A stretch of DNA of 64,000 nt, taken from contig CAZOOZ010000001.1 of assembly GCA_964581565.1 (NCBI GenBank), positions 186,001 to 250,000 of the forward strand, given 5' to 3'. The DNA comes from UBA1433 sp964581565. GTDB taxonomy: Bacteria; Bacillota; Clostridia; Eubacteriales; UBA1433. The first letter of the stretch is position 1. Every line of letters begins with the position of its first letter. Below the pieces are notes generated by a model. It did not search any database. It was not told the origin of the DNA and saw only the letters and a program-made list of their open reading frames with translations. Positions 51,224 to 59,404 of the stretch are shown piece by piece. A program made the position numbers and the translations under genes.

Positions 51224-51997
51224 TTATTTTTCTGCCTGCATAAACAGACTTTGCCTGTGAATATCTTTGAGAATATGGATGTTTATATCGTATAAATCCG
51301 AGAGTATTTCTTCTGTAAAAACCTCGTTAATATTTCCCGTTCTGATTAGCCTGCCGTCTTTCAAAATAATAAAATTTTCAATAAATCTCACGGCCAAATT
51401 AATGTCATGCATAATGGCAAGGATACATTTTTTTTCATCGTTCATCGCTTTGAGCATATGCATGATTTCCATTTGATTTTTGATATCGAGGTTGCTGGTG
51501 GGCTCGTCGAGCAGTATGATCGGGCAATCCTGCGCAATGGCACGTGCAAGCAATACGGTTTGCTTTTCTCCGCTGCTCAGATTTTTGTAGTAATTGTTTT
51601 TTAAATGGAGCGCATTGGTTTTAGCCAAGGCGCTCTGTGCGAGACGGGTATCGGAAGGCGTGATGAGATAATTTCTTTTATTGTGCGCGTAGCGCGCCAT
51701 AAGCACGATATCAAAAACTGTAAAATCAAAAGTTGTCTCAAAACTGCTGGGCACGACAGCGATGTTTTTGGCTATCTCTCTGCGGGTCATTTTATTTAAG
51801 GGGTTACCGTTGACGAAAATGCTGCCGCCCGATGGAATGAGGATACCTGTAATCAAGTTGGCCAGCGTGCTTTTACCCGCGCCGTTCGGGCCTATAATCG
51901 CGCTCATATCACCTTGTTTTATGCTAAATGAGATATCTTTCAAGATATGTTTATCTTCTACGTGATAGTTCACATTTTTAAGTTCGATACAATTCAT
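51224..51997 (-). CDS. btuD: ABC transporter ATPase, BtuD/FepC type
   Basis: 257 residues: Walker A GPNGAGKST, Q-loop VVPSSFETTF, signature LSSGEKQT, Walker B IILLDEPTSNLD, H-loop IMHDINLA. The signature LSSGE instead of LSGGE is seen in this family. It follows the permease gene directly. Placed after a cobalamin riboswitch, it most likely powers corrinoid import; the family also serves siderophores. GGGAGGTG precedes the ATG. Confidence 0.88.
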   Translation of the reverse strand: MNCIELKNVNYHVEDKHILKDISFSIKQGDMSAIIGPNGAGKSTLANLITGILIPSGGSIFVNGNPLNKMTRREIAKNIAVVPSSFETTFDFTVFDIVLMARYAHNKRNYLITPSDTRLAQSALAKTNALHLKNNYYKNLSSGEKQTVLLARAIAQDCPIILLDEPTSNLDIKNQMEIMHMLKAMNDEKKCILAIMHDINLAVRFIENFIILKDGRLIRTGNINEVFTEEILSDLYDINIHILKDIHRQSLFMQAEK

Positions 51998-53014
51998 TTA
52001 AAACACCTCCCGCTTTGAAGAGTAAATCAAATAAATGAAAAACGGTGCGCCGAAAATGGCGGTAACAATACCGACGGGAAGCTCCTGGCTTGTGATGCTG
52101 CGTGCAATGCTATCGGCGCTCATTAAAAAGATGCCGCCGACAAATATGCTGTAAAGCATCAGTTTTTTATGGATCGGGCCTGTGAAAATCCGCACGATAT
52201 GCGGGGTGATGAGCCCCACAAAACCAATGATCCCCGTAACAGAGACAACACCGGCGGCAAGAACTGAAGTGATGAAGAGGATATGCCTGCGCACTTTATA
52301 TACGTCCTGACCGAGCTGCAGTGCCTGTTTGTGACCAAGAAGCATGATATCCAAATTTTTATGGTTATAAAACATAAAAATGAGTCCGATCATAAAATAA
52401 ACCGATACAATCAACAGATGCGGCCATGTTTTTGCCGAAAAGCTGCCCAGAGTCCAAAAATAGATATCTTTGATGCTGTCTTGATTTGTAAGCATTAAAA
52501 TAGAAATCACAGCCGTGATAAACTGACCGATCGCAATGCCGATAAGCAGAAGGGAAGAGGTGGAAGCGCTGCGTGATTTTTGTGAGATGGCAAAGACAAC
52601 GAACACGGTTGCGAGTGCGCCCGCAAAAGCCATAAGAGCCGTTATATTCAATCCGAGCAAGGAATTCGCTCTCGATATATTCAATATGATGCTCAGCGTG
52701 GCGCCCAGCGCCGCTCCCGAAGACACACCCAGTACAAACGGATCCGTCATAGGGTTTTTAAATACACTCTGATAACCGCAGCCGCAGAGCGCCAGAGCGG
52801 ATCCGCAAATATAGGATAGCAGAATACGCGGAAGGCGAATATTGAAAACGATGATTTCTTTTGTTGATGATGTGATTTTTATGGAAGGGAAAAATTTGCC
52901 GAACAGAATTTTAAAAGTTTCGGCAAATGTGATCTCGGCAGACCCGAGTGTTAAAAAAAACATCATCAGCAAAATACTTGCAAGTATAAAGAATATAACA
53001 GTCTTATTTTTCAT
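51998..53014 (-). CDS. btuC: ABC transporter permease, BtuC/FepD type
   Basis: 338 residues, about ten helices, FecCD family. RLPRILLSYICGSALALCGCGYQSVFKNPMTDPFVLGVSSGAALGA and ITGIIGFVGLITPHIVRIFTG, with LPVGIVTAIFGAPFFIYLI, are the family blocks. It has the GxxTP-type L-loop for the ATPase (GLITPH). Stop is adjacent to the btuD start. Cobalamin assignment rests on the riboswitch. Confidence 0.9.
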   Translation of the reverse strand: MKNKTVIFFILASILLMMFFLTLGSAEITFAETFKILFGKFFPSIKITSSTKEIIVFNIRLPRILLSYICGSALALCGCGYQSVFKNPMTDPFVLGVSSGAALGATLSIILNISRANSLLGLNITALMAFAGALATVFVVFAISQKSRSASTSSLLLIGIAIGQFITAVISILMLTNQDSIKDIYFWTLGSFSAKTWPHLLIVSVYFMIGLIFMFYNHKNLDIMLLGHKQALQLGQDVYKVRRHILFITSVLAAGVVSVTGIIGFVGLITPHIVRIFTGPIHKKLMLYSIFVGGIFLMSADSIARSITSQELPVGIVTAIFGAPFFIYLIYSSKREVF

Positions 53015-53077
53015 TTTTAACCTAAATTAATTCTCAAGGCAATTTGCCTTGAGAATTATATATATGTATTATTTTAT

Positions 53078-54007
53078 TTAGTTGCCGTAAATGTCATCAT
53101 ATAGCAGCTGCATCGCCTCCACAATGCGCGGACCCGGGCGCGACAGGATCGATGTTTCATTACTCGAATACGCATACGTGTAGACTGTGCTGTTTTCTAT
53201 TGCGCTCAGACTTTGAACGAGAGACTCGGCAGGCATATCGCCGGAAGTGTTTACCGATAAGTCGATATAGACATCAGGGTCTTCTTCAAGCAGGCTTTCC
53301 ACCGGCACCATAACCCAGCCGCTTCCGATTTCTGCCGCTATATTGGTGGCTCCAAGCACTGTGATCATATTATTTAAATAAGTGTCTTCGCCGGGCGAAT
53401 AAAATCCGCCGACATCAATAAAGACGCTTTTTGACTGCTGATCCTGCGCTTTTGCAGTGAGCTCGGCAATCTGTGTGTTGATATCTTCGACAAGTGCGGC
53501 TGCCTCGGTATTTTTGTCTGTGATTTGGCCGATCAGTGTGATATTGGACAGCACATCCTGAATGGAAGTATACGTCATCAGCACGATCGTAATGCCGGAT
53601 TGTTCCAAAAGAAGCTGTGTATCTTCCGGAATGCCGTAGGCCACATCCGATAATATCACATCCGGCTCTGCCGCGATGATGCTTTCAACATCGGGTGTTG
53701 CGTAGTCAAAGAGTTGAGGTTTTGATTTTGCGGCTTCGGGATAGTCGCACGAGCTGCTTACTCCCACGATTTCTTCATCCAATCCCAAAGCGAACAAAAT
53801 TTCCGTAACAGCAGGGGAAGAACTGACAATGCGCACAGGCTTTGCATCTATTGTTACTTGATTGCCCAGATCATCCGTGATCGATAACGGATATGCAGTT
53901 TGATCAGCCTGTGAGGCTGAAGACGTAGAATTGCTGCAGGATGCAAAAGAAATCAAAAGAAGCAAGGCGAGCAGTATTGCGAGTAGTTGCTTTCGTTTTT
54001 TGTACAT
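53078..54007 (-). CDS. btuF: cobalamin-type ABC transporter substrate-binding lipoprotein
   Basis: 309 residues. Lipoprotein signal with lipobox ASC (SFASC, Cys24). Helical-backbone binding protein (cluster A-II): RIVSSSPAVTEILFALGLDEEIVGVS, DYPEAAKSKPQ and the central helix region. First gene of btuFCD and directly behind a cobalamin riboswitch, so it most likely captures corrinoids; family also includes iron-siderophore binders. GGAGAA precedes the ATG. Confidence 0.88.
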   Translation of the reverse strand: MYKKRKQLLAILLALLLLISFASCSNSTSSASQADQTAYPLSITDDLGNQVTIDAKPVRIVSSSPAVTEILFALGLDEEIVGVSSSCDYPEAAKSKPQLFDYATPDVESIIAAEPDVILSDVAYGIPEDTQLLLEQSGITIVLMTYTSIQDVLSNITLIGQITDKNTEAAALVEDINTQIAELTAKAQDQQSKSVFIDVGGFYSPGEDTYLNNMITVLGATNIAAEIGSGWVMVPVESLLEEDPDVYIDLSVNTSGDMPAESLVQSLSAIENSTVYTYAYSSNETSILSRPGPRIVEAMQLLYDDIYGN

Positions 54008-54026
54008 ATGTTTTTTCTCCTAATTA

Positions 54027-54064
54027 TAAAAAATTTCTCTACACCCCGTCAGGCAAGAGAAATT
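54027..54064 (-). terminator. cobalamin-riboswitch expression platform terminator
   Basis: Read on the minus strand, AATTTCTC and GAGAAATT arms with a long internal loop, then six T, directly before btuF. Fits riboswitch-controlled termination. Confidence 0.7.
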
Positions 54065-54074
54065 AATTAAAACG

Positions 54075-54266
54075 AACAGAAAAGCACGTTTAACTCCGCC
54101 CTCCGAGAGTTATTGGTAATAAAAATGCATCAGGTATCCTGGCTTGCGTTCATCCGCCTCTCGGCCTTCCCGCCCGGCGGGCAGTGGCACTGTTGAGATT
54201 TGTCTTCGCTTACAGTAGCGGGGGCTGCAACGGATTCTCACCGTTTTCCCTGCGGTACATTTTTGT
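54075..54266 (-). ncRNA. cobalamin riboswitch
   Basis: On the minus strand: GGGAAAACGGTGAGAATCC, CAGCCCCCGCTACTGT, GCCACTG, GGGAAGGC and the B12 box AGCCAGGATACCTG. All conserved core parts are present in order, followed by the kissing-loop region and a terminator before btuF. Confidence 0.95.
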
Positions 54267-54305
54267 ATGATTTATAGTATCAGATATGTTATTGCTTTGC
54301 AATGA

Positions 54306-54617
54306 TTATTTATACTTTACGGCTGTGCCGTATGCCAGCACTTCGGCCGCGCCTTGTATTACAGTGCTTGATACATAGCGAACGCAAATAACTGCATCTG
54401 CGCCAAGAGACTGTGCTTCCTGAACCATTCTTTGTGTGGCGATGCTTCTCGATTCATTGATCATTTCACTGTAGGCCGCAAGCTCTCCGCCCACAATGCT
54501 TTTAAATGCGCTGCCGATATCTTTGCCGATGTGTTTGGATTGAATCATCGAGCCCTTTACCATGCCGAGCACGTCGAATTCTTTTCCGGGAATGTAATCA
54601 ATAGTTGCTAATATCAT
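54306..54617 (-). CDS. UPF0145 (YbjQ) family protein
   Basis: 103 residues; family pattern GKEFDVLGMVKGSMIQSKHIGKDIGSAFKSIVGGELAAYSEMINE, then RMVQEAQSLGADAVICVRYVSS and AYGTAVK. YbjQ proteins form pentamers; a heavy-metal binding role was proposed from weak similarity but is not established. It overlaps the small membrane gene upstream by 20 bases, suggesting a coupled pair. Confidence 0.9.
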   Translation of the reverse strand: MILATIDYIPGKEFDVLGMVKGSMIQSKHIGKDIGSAFKSIVGGELAAYSEMINESRSIATQRMVQEAQSLGADAVICVRYVSSTVIQGAAEVLAYGTAVKYK

Positions 54618-54840
54618 CTTCTTTACCCTCCTTAATTTCTTTTACTCTTAAGATGTAGACATATATCATGAGTCCTATTGCGCCGATCGGAATGATCAGT
54701 GACATTACGCGTGCGTAGATAGGAACCAAAGCAAACCGTATTGAGACGATATTGACGATTAACATACAAACAAATAAGATCATGAAAACAATTAATGCGA
54801 TCGTAGGGCCTATTAATTTTTTCTTATGTTCTTTTTTCAT
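54598..54840 (-). CDS. small two-helix membrane protein
   Basis: 80 residues with two hydrophobic segments (about 10-32 and 38-62) and a charged tail. No family recognised. It lies 11 bases after nth and overlaps the UPF0145 gene, so the two likely act together or merely share a transcript. Confidence 0.65.
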   Translation of the reverse strand: MKKEHKKKLIGPTIALIVFMILFVCMLIVNIVSIRFALVPIYARVMSLIIPIGAIGLMIYVYILRVKEIKEGKEDDISNY

Positions 54841-54851
54841 ATAATTTCCTT

Positions 54852-55502
54852 TTAAAAATTTTTTAATTTTTTAAAATATAAACAGATATCGTTAATAATA
54901 CATATGCTGCATTTGGGATTTCTTGCAGTACAGGTATTGCGTCCGTGCAGGATTAATTTAAAATGCATTTTGCTCCATAAATTTTTATCGATAACACTCA
55001 TTAAAGCCTGCTCTGTTTTGTCGGGGTCTTTTTCGTCCACGAGCCCGATTCTGTTTGATACGCGAAAAACATGTGTATCCACCGCGATAGCGTCTTTTTT
55101 ATATATATGGGATAAAATCACATTTGCCGTCTTTCTTCCCACGCCCGGAAGCATCAGCAGATCCTCCATAGTGTCGGGCAGCCGAGAGTTGAACTTTTGA
55201 ATGATTATTTCGCTTGCGGCAATAATATTTTTAGATTTGTTTTGATAGAGTCCGCCGCTTTTAATGATAGCTGCCAGCCTTTCTTGGCCTAAAGAAATCA
55301 TTTGCTGCGGTGTGTTAGCTATTTTAAAAAGAGTGGAAGTAATTTCATTCACGCGTTTGTCTGTGCATTGTGCGGAGAGAATAACGGCAACAAAAAGCTC
55401 ATATGCGCTTGAGTAAGTTAAAAAAGTATCCACATCTTCGTAAGCTTCATTTAATCTATGGATGACCTGATTGATTTGTGTTTGATTTAAAAGTTTTTTC
55501 AT
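54852..55502 (-). CDS. nth: endonuclease III
   Basis: DNA glycosylase/AP lyase for oxidised pyrimidines, 216 residues. Helix-hairpin-helix LMLPGVGRKTANVILS with catalytic Lys, Asp in AVDTHVFRVSNRIG, and the C-terminal 4Fe-4S ligands C-x6-C-x2-C-x5-C in CTARNPKCSICIINDIC. All are intact. Start ATG 55502; an AT-rich gap without features lies upstream. Confidence 0.94.
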   Translation of the reverse strand: MKKLLNQTQINQVIHRLNEAYEDVDTFLTYSSAYELFVAVILSAQCTDKRVNEITSTLFKIANTPQQMISLGQERLAAIIKSGGLYQNKSKNIIAASEIIIQKFNSRLPDTMEDLLMLPGVGRKTANVILSHIYKKDAIAVDTHVFRVSNRIGLVDEKDPDKTEQALMSVIDKNLWSKMHFKLILHGRNTCTARNPKCSICIINDICLYFKKLKNF

Positions 55503-55599
55503 TTTAAATATTATAAATTAAAAAATAAAAATTATCAAATTTTGTATGTCATAAGAAATAATTTTTTTGCAGAAAATAAATCGAAAAGGAGTGAGGAAA

Positions 55600-55830
55600 A
55601 TGAAGAACAAAAAGACAACGACGGCTCTTATCAGCGCTGTTGGAGTTGCGGCAACAGTCATGGCCGCAAGAGGCATGATGAACAATAGAAATAAAATGAA
55701 AAAAACATTTAAAAATGCTGTTGACAAAGGAAGCACTTATGTGAACAAAGCCGTTGATAAGGGCAGTGATTATATCAATGAAGCGGTAGATAAAGGTGCC
55801 GATTATTTGAATCAAAATGTTTTCAAGTAA
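55600..55830 (+). CDS. small protein with three 11-residue amphipathic repeats
   Basis: 76 residues from ATG 55600 behind AAGGAGTGAGG. A hydrophobic segment (TTALISAVGVAATVMAARGM) is followed by three 11-mers: NAVDKGSTYVN, KAVDKGSDYIN, EAVDKGADYLN, which would form one amphipathic helix. The layout resembles YtxH-like or apolipoprotein-like surface-binding proteins. No function known. It stands alone between nth (divergent) and cdd (convergent). Confidence 0.7.
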   Translation: MKNKKTTTALISAVGVAATVMAARGMMNNRNKMKKTFKNAVDKGSTYVNKAVDKGSDYINEAVDKGADYLNQNVFK

Positions 55831-55831
55831 A

Positions 55832-55860
55832 TAAAAAAAGAGTGCCGAAAGGCACTCTCC
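55832..55860 (-). terminator. terminator of the cdd/KorB-like unit
   Basis: AGAGTGCC, GAAA-type loop, GGCACTCT stem followed by seven T on the minus strand, directly after the cdd stop. Confidence 0.85.
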
Positions 55861-55863
55861 AAC

Positions 55864-56271
55864 TTAATTTTTTTTCTTTAGCGTATAGGCATTGGGAAGC
55901 AAGTCTCCAAGTGTGTAAATTTTGTAATCTTCTGCATTTTTTGCAAGAATTATTTCAAAGTCACGACCGCAAAATTCACTCATCACCTGAAGGCATACAC
56001 CGCATGGAGAACAATATTGATTAAGCGGTTCATTATAACCGCACACAATCGCTATTTTTTTAAAATCATGTTCACCTTCCGAGACCGCTTTGAAAAAAGC
56101 AGTACGTTCGGCGCAGTTTGTCGGTGAATAAGCGGCGTTTTCAATATTGCAGCCCGTATAGACTTTGCCGGATAAAGCAAGGAGCGCGGCGCCTACTTTA
56201 AAATCCGAATAGGGCGCATAAGAAGATTTTCTGGCATTTATTGCCATATTTATCAATTCTTGATTTGTCAT
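55864..56271 (-). CDS. cdd: cytidine deaminase
   Basis: Zinc enzyme converting cytidine to uridine, 135 residues. Cys53 and Glu55 in NCAERTA, Cys90 and Cys93 in SPCGVCLQV bind zinc and act in catalysis, typical of the tetrameric Bacillus type. CNIENAAYSPT is the substrate loop. AAGGATAA precedes the ATG. It lies 14 bases downstream of the KorB-like gene. Confidence 0.94.
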   Translation of the reverse strand: MTNQELINMAINARKSSYAPYSDFKVGAALLALSGKVYTGCNIENAAYSPTNCAERTAFFKAVSEGEHDFKKIAIVCGYNEPLNQYCSPCGVCLQVMSEFCGRDFEIILAKNAEDYKIYTLGDLLPNAYTLKKKN

Positions 56272-56285
56272 TATATTTTATCCTT

Positions 56286-57014
56286 TTATTCCTCAATCAT
56301 TTTAAATATGCTAAGAGAGTAGTCGGGCAAAATCACATCCTGCATATATTGCGGTACTTCGGCAGGCTCAATCTCAAGACTCACGGGGCATGCACACATG
56401 ATCTCAACATAAGAATATCCTTGGTGGTAGATTTGCACTTCCAGTGCTTTTTTAATCGCCGCTTTCGCTTTTAAGATTTCGCTTGGATTATGCAGCGACA
56501 CTCTGGCCACATACTGCGTTTTTGGCAGTGTTGCGATCATTTCCGCCGTTTTTAAGTTACCGGGCATACCGGGAGGCTGAAAGCTTGCAGGTGATTGAAA
56601 GCTATATGCCGAACCAAACGACATGCCGCTGTTGAAATTATCCTTGCATAAATTATTAATAGATATCACAGTAACGGCTTCGCCTCTGTTGGCCGTGTGG
56701 ATGGTGTCTGAAATACCCGATGATGCTGTACTGCCTTCTCCCTGAAATATAATAACCGGTCTATCAGGATGAAGGCGTTTTATGCTTGCGCTCATAGCGC
56801 TTGAGCCGAAAGGTGGCTTCGCAATAGAAAATTCGCCCCAGCCGGCGGCGTTTTCGGGACACGGCACACCTAAAGGAAGCAGTTGTAAATCACTCAGTTC
56901 CATTTCTTCAATAAGTTCCGCAATCAGCCGGATGGCGATACCCAGCATGCAGCCAGGGCAGAAGTCGTTCGTTTCGTTTTCCAACATTTTTGGGATTTTA
57001 GCGACACTATCCAT
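56286..57014 (-). CDS. orphan KorB-like (2-oxoacid oxidoreductase beta subunit) protein with altered TPP motif
   Basis: 242 residues, clearly homologous to KorB: CPGCMLG near the start, a GSSAMSASIKRLHPDRPVIIFQG block and SYVEIMCACPVSLE at the end. The TPP/Mg motif reads QGEGST where the intact korB in this window has QGDGDL, so the first Asp is Glu and the second is Ser; the Asn pair (SINN) is kept. No alpha or gamma partner lies nearby. It may use partners encoded elsewhere, or have lost catalysis. It is co-transcribed with cdd. Confidence 0.7.
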   Translation of the reverse strand: MDSVAKIPKMLENETNDFCPGCMLGIAIRLIAELIEEMELSDLQLLPLGVPCPENAAGWGEFSIAKPPFGSSAMSASIKRLHPDRPVIIFQGEGSTASSGISDTIHTANRGEAVTVISINNLCKDNFNSGMSFGSAYSFQSPASFQPPGMPGNLKTAEMIATLPKTQYVARVSLHNPSEILKAKAAIKKALEVQIYHQGYSYVEIMCACPVSLEIEPAEVPQYMQDVILPDYSLSIFKMIEE

Positions 57015-57185
57015 TCCTTTACTCCTTAAGAAATATTAGACGTATACTTTATTGTAATGAATAAATGAACACTTGTCAATTTCGTGTTATGTTTATGCAG
57101 AATTTTAATTGGGTAATATTGCAGCCAAAGTGTTTTGCTTAAACTTAAAATAGTATGTGCGAAGCAAAAAAACAATCTTAATACA

Positions 57186-57212
57186 AAAAAGAGCTTTCAA
57201 AAAGCTCTTTCT
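57186..57212 (-). terminator. terminator of the DUF169 gene
   Basis: On the minus strand AAAGAGCTTT and AAAGCTCTTT arms followed by a T tract. The rest of the 57015-57220 gap shows no gene. Confidence 0.85.
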
Positions 57213-57220
57213 TACGAGAT

Positions 57221-58015
57221 TCATTCTTCTTCTTTTTCGATTCCTGCCATGACTTGAAGGAACTTATATTCGCCCGGCATGGTTGGTGCCGCTTTGATAC
57301 CCGCGATAGGCCATGGGAAACGGCCTATGCCGCTTTTGTGTGTCGTGACTACGCCTTCGATAACATCTGCCAGTTTATTATAAGGGGCTGAGAAAATAAT
57401 TTCATCATCACTTGTGAGCGCAAACACTTTTTCGCCTGCACCGGGTATTGTGAGGTTGCAGTCTTGTGTCTTGAACGTTGTTGCGATTTCCGAGATACAG
57501 GCGGCCCTGCCGGTTGCTTTGGCGCCTACGTATCCGCCGTTAACATAATTTGCGCCTTGAACAAGTCTTACGATCTGACCCGGATTACCGTAAACCAATA
57601 CCACATCGGGAACAAAAGCGGCTTTATTCAAAGGCGCAAGAAGGATTTTGTCAAATGTGCCTTCTTCGAGCTTGCCGACGGCTTCTTCCGTTTTTTTGCC
57701 GGCCTCGAGCGTTTTTGCATAGAGCGGGTAGACGATGCCGCCTTCTTTTTGTTTTTCGGTATACGGCAGGCATCCCAGATAAGCAAGAGAAGGCCCGCAT
57801 GCGTTATCACCTTTGCCAAAACCTAATGTCCAGCCATATCTGCGCACAATACCGATTCCCTGACATAGAGCAATCGGATGGCCGAAAATTTTAGCCGGAC
57901 GGCGTGCTTTTTCAGGAAACTCCTCGTCATCCTGCAGTAATTTCACGGCAACAGGAGATGTCAAAGGTTTGATGTAGTCTTTAAGCATTTCATCAAATTG
58001 TTTTACAAGTTCCAT
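57221..58015 (-). CDS. DUF169 family protein
   Basis: 264 residues. The pattern SPVAVKLLQDDEEFPEKARRP, ALCQGIGIVRRYGWTLGFGKGDNACGPSLAYLGC and the GRAACISEI block is that of DUF169, with several conserved cysteines (CQG, NACGP, CISE) that could bind metal. Function unknown in the family. It is divergent from the acyl-CoA dehydrogenase gene (174 bases apart). Start ATG 58015 after GGAGGGT. Confidence 0.85.
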   Translation of the reverse strand: MELVKQFDEMLKDYIKPLTSPVAVKLLQDDEEFPEKARRPAKIFGHPIALCQGIGIVRRYGWTLGFGKGDNACGPSLAYLGCLPYTEKQKEGGIVYPLYAKTLEAGKKTEEAVGKLEEGTFDKILLAPLNKAAFVPDVVLVYGNPGQIVRLVQGANYVNGGYVGAKATGRAACISEIATTFKTQDCNLTIPGAGEKVFALTSDDEIIFSAPYNKLADVIEGVVTTHKSGIGRFPWPIAGIKAAPTMPGEYKFLQVMAGIEKEEE

Positions 58016-58189
58016 ATGTACCCTCCTACATTTAATGATTAAGTTTTATATAATCACTTTGTTTCATTATAAAGTATTGAAAACGATAAAATCAATGTAT
58101 AATTTGGTTATTATTAAAAAATACTTCTTTAAAATTCTTATTTTTATAGTGTATAATAGTCTTATATTTATTTAGGAGGAGTAGTTGAT

Positions 58190-59323
58190 ATGGCAATGAT
58201 AATGAATCAAGATCAAATGGATTTGGTGGCACTGGCTAAAGAATTTATAGAAAATGAGGTAAAACCGCACATATATGAACTTGACGAAAAAGGCGAATTC
58301 CCCCTGGAACTTTATAAAAAAGGATTCGAGCTCGGATTTCACTGTATGGACATAGAAGAGCAATACGGCGGCGTAGGGCTCGATTATAACACAATTGCAT
58401 TTGTGCTTGAAGAACTGGCGAAAGTGGACGCAGGGTTTGCGATTTCGCTTACACTCAATGGGCTGCCTTTTGCGTGCGTGTCAAAATTCGGTACACAGGA
58501 ACAGATAAAATATGTGGCAGAAAAAATCACCCCCGGTGGATTTATGACATTTGCATTGACAGAAGCAGATTCAGGCTCCAATGCCGGAGCGCTTCGCTGC
58601 ACATGCACCCGAGACGGTGAGGATTACATTATAAACGGACCAAAAACTTTTGTGACAAACGGAAAATACGGGGACGTACACATTGTTTTTGCGACAATCA
58701 ATCCGGAGGCAGGCGTGAGAGGTATTTGCGCTTTCATTGTTGAAAAAGACAGACAGGGCATTCAAATCGGCAAAGAAGAAAACAAAATGGGGCTGAGACT
58801 GTCCAATACTTGCGACGTATTCTTTGACAATGTTCGCGTGCCCGCGAAAAACCTGATCGGCAAAGAAGGTATCGGATTTAAAATTGCCATGTCCGCGCTT
58901 GATATCGGAAGAGTATTTAATGCGGCAATGGCAGTAGGCATTGCACAAGGCGCCATGGATGACTGCATCGCTTATTCGAAACAAAGAAAACCTTTCGGCG
59001 CTCCGATTGCATCTCACCAGGCGGTACAGTTTATGATCGCGGATATGGCGATTCAAATAGAAGCCGCAAGAACGATTACACATAACACGGCTGCTCTTGC
59101 ACAGGCTGGGCAAAAATATACCAAAGAAGCGGCGATGGCAAAAACATTCGCATCCGATATGGCAATGGCAGTAACAACGGATGCCGTACAAATCTTCGGA
59201 GGATATGGATACAGCAGAGAGTACCCAGTAGAAAAACGCATGAGAGATGCAAAAATCTTCCAAATCTTTGAAGGAACAAATCAGATCCAGCGTTCTATTA
59301 TCGCAAATGCAATACTCAGATAA
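58190..59323 (+). CDS. acyl-CoA dehydrogenase (short-chain, butyryl-CoA dehydrogenase-like)
   Basis: FAD enzyme interconverting acyl-CoA and enoyl-CoA, 377 residues. FALTEADSGSNAG is the FAD/substrate block, QIFGGYGYSREYPVEKRMRDAKIFQIFEGTNQIQR the C-terminal signature, with catalytic Glu at about 361 (FEGT). Followed by etfB and etfA, the order of the clostridial butyryl-CoA dehydrogenase complex. Start ATG 58190 after TTAGGAGGAG; TATAAT at 58152-58157 suggests its promoter. Chain length is not fixed by sequence. Confidence 0.9.
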   Translation: MAMIMNQDQMDLVALAKEFIENEVKPHIYELDEKGEFPLELYKKGFELGFHCMDIEEQYGGVGLDYNTIAFVLEELAKVDAGFAISLTLNGLPFACVSKFGTQEQIKYVAEKITPGGFMTFALTEADSGSNAGALRCTCTRDGEDYIINGPKTFVTNGKYGDVHIVFATINPEAGVRGICAFIVEKDRQGIQIGKEENKMGLRLSNTCDVFFDNVRVPAKNLIGKEGIGFKIAMSALDIGRVFNAAMAVGIAQGAMDDCIAYSKQRKPFGAPIASHQAVQFMIADMAIQIEAARTITHNTAALAQAGQKYTKEAAMAKTFASDMAMAVTTDAVQIFGGYGYSREYPVEKRMRDAKIFQIFEGTNQIQRSIIANAILR

Positions 59324-59358
59324 GAATATAACAGGTAACAATTAAACAATAACAATCA

Positions 59359-59383
59359 AAGGGCAGATAGGCTATCTGCCCTT
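59359..59383 (+). other. intergenic hairpin between acd and etfB
   Basis: AAGGGCAGATAG and CTATCTGCCCTT arms (12 bases, perfect) around a single G; no T tract. It may mark an mRNA processing site that sets relative levels of Acd and Etf. Confidence 0.5.
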
Positions 59384-59404
59384 ATGTTCAAAAAGGAGAT
59401 AAGA

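Noticed and set aside
54306..54617. UPF0145 protein as a proven heavy-metal-binding protein
   Set aside because: The label is historic and rests on weak similarity; no clear metal motif is visible in this sequence.
58571..59341. 256-codon minus-strand frame opposite the acyl-CoA dehydrogenase
   Set aside because: Cys/His/Ser-rich composition typical of antisense frames; the plus-strand enzyme is intact with catalytic residues.
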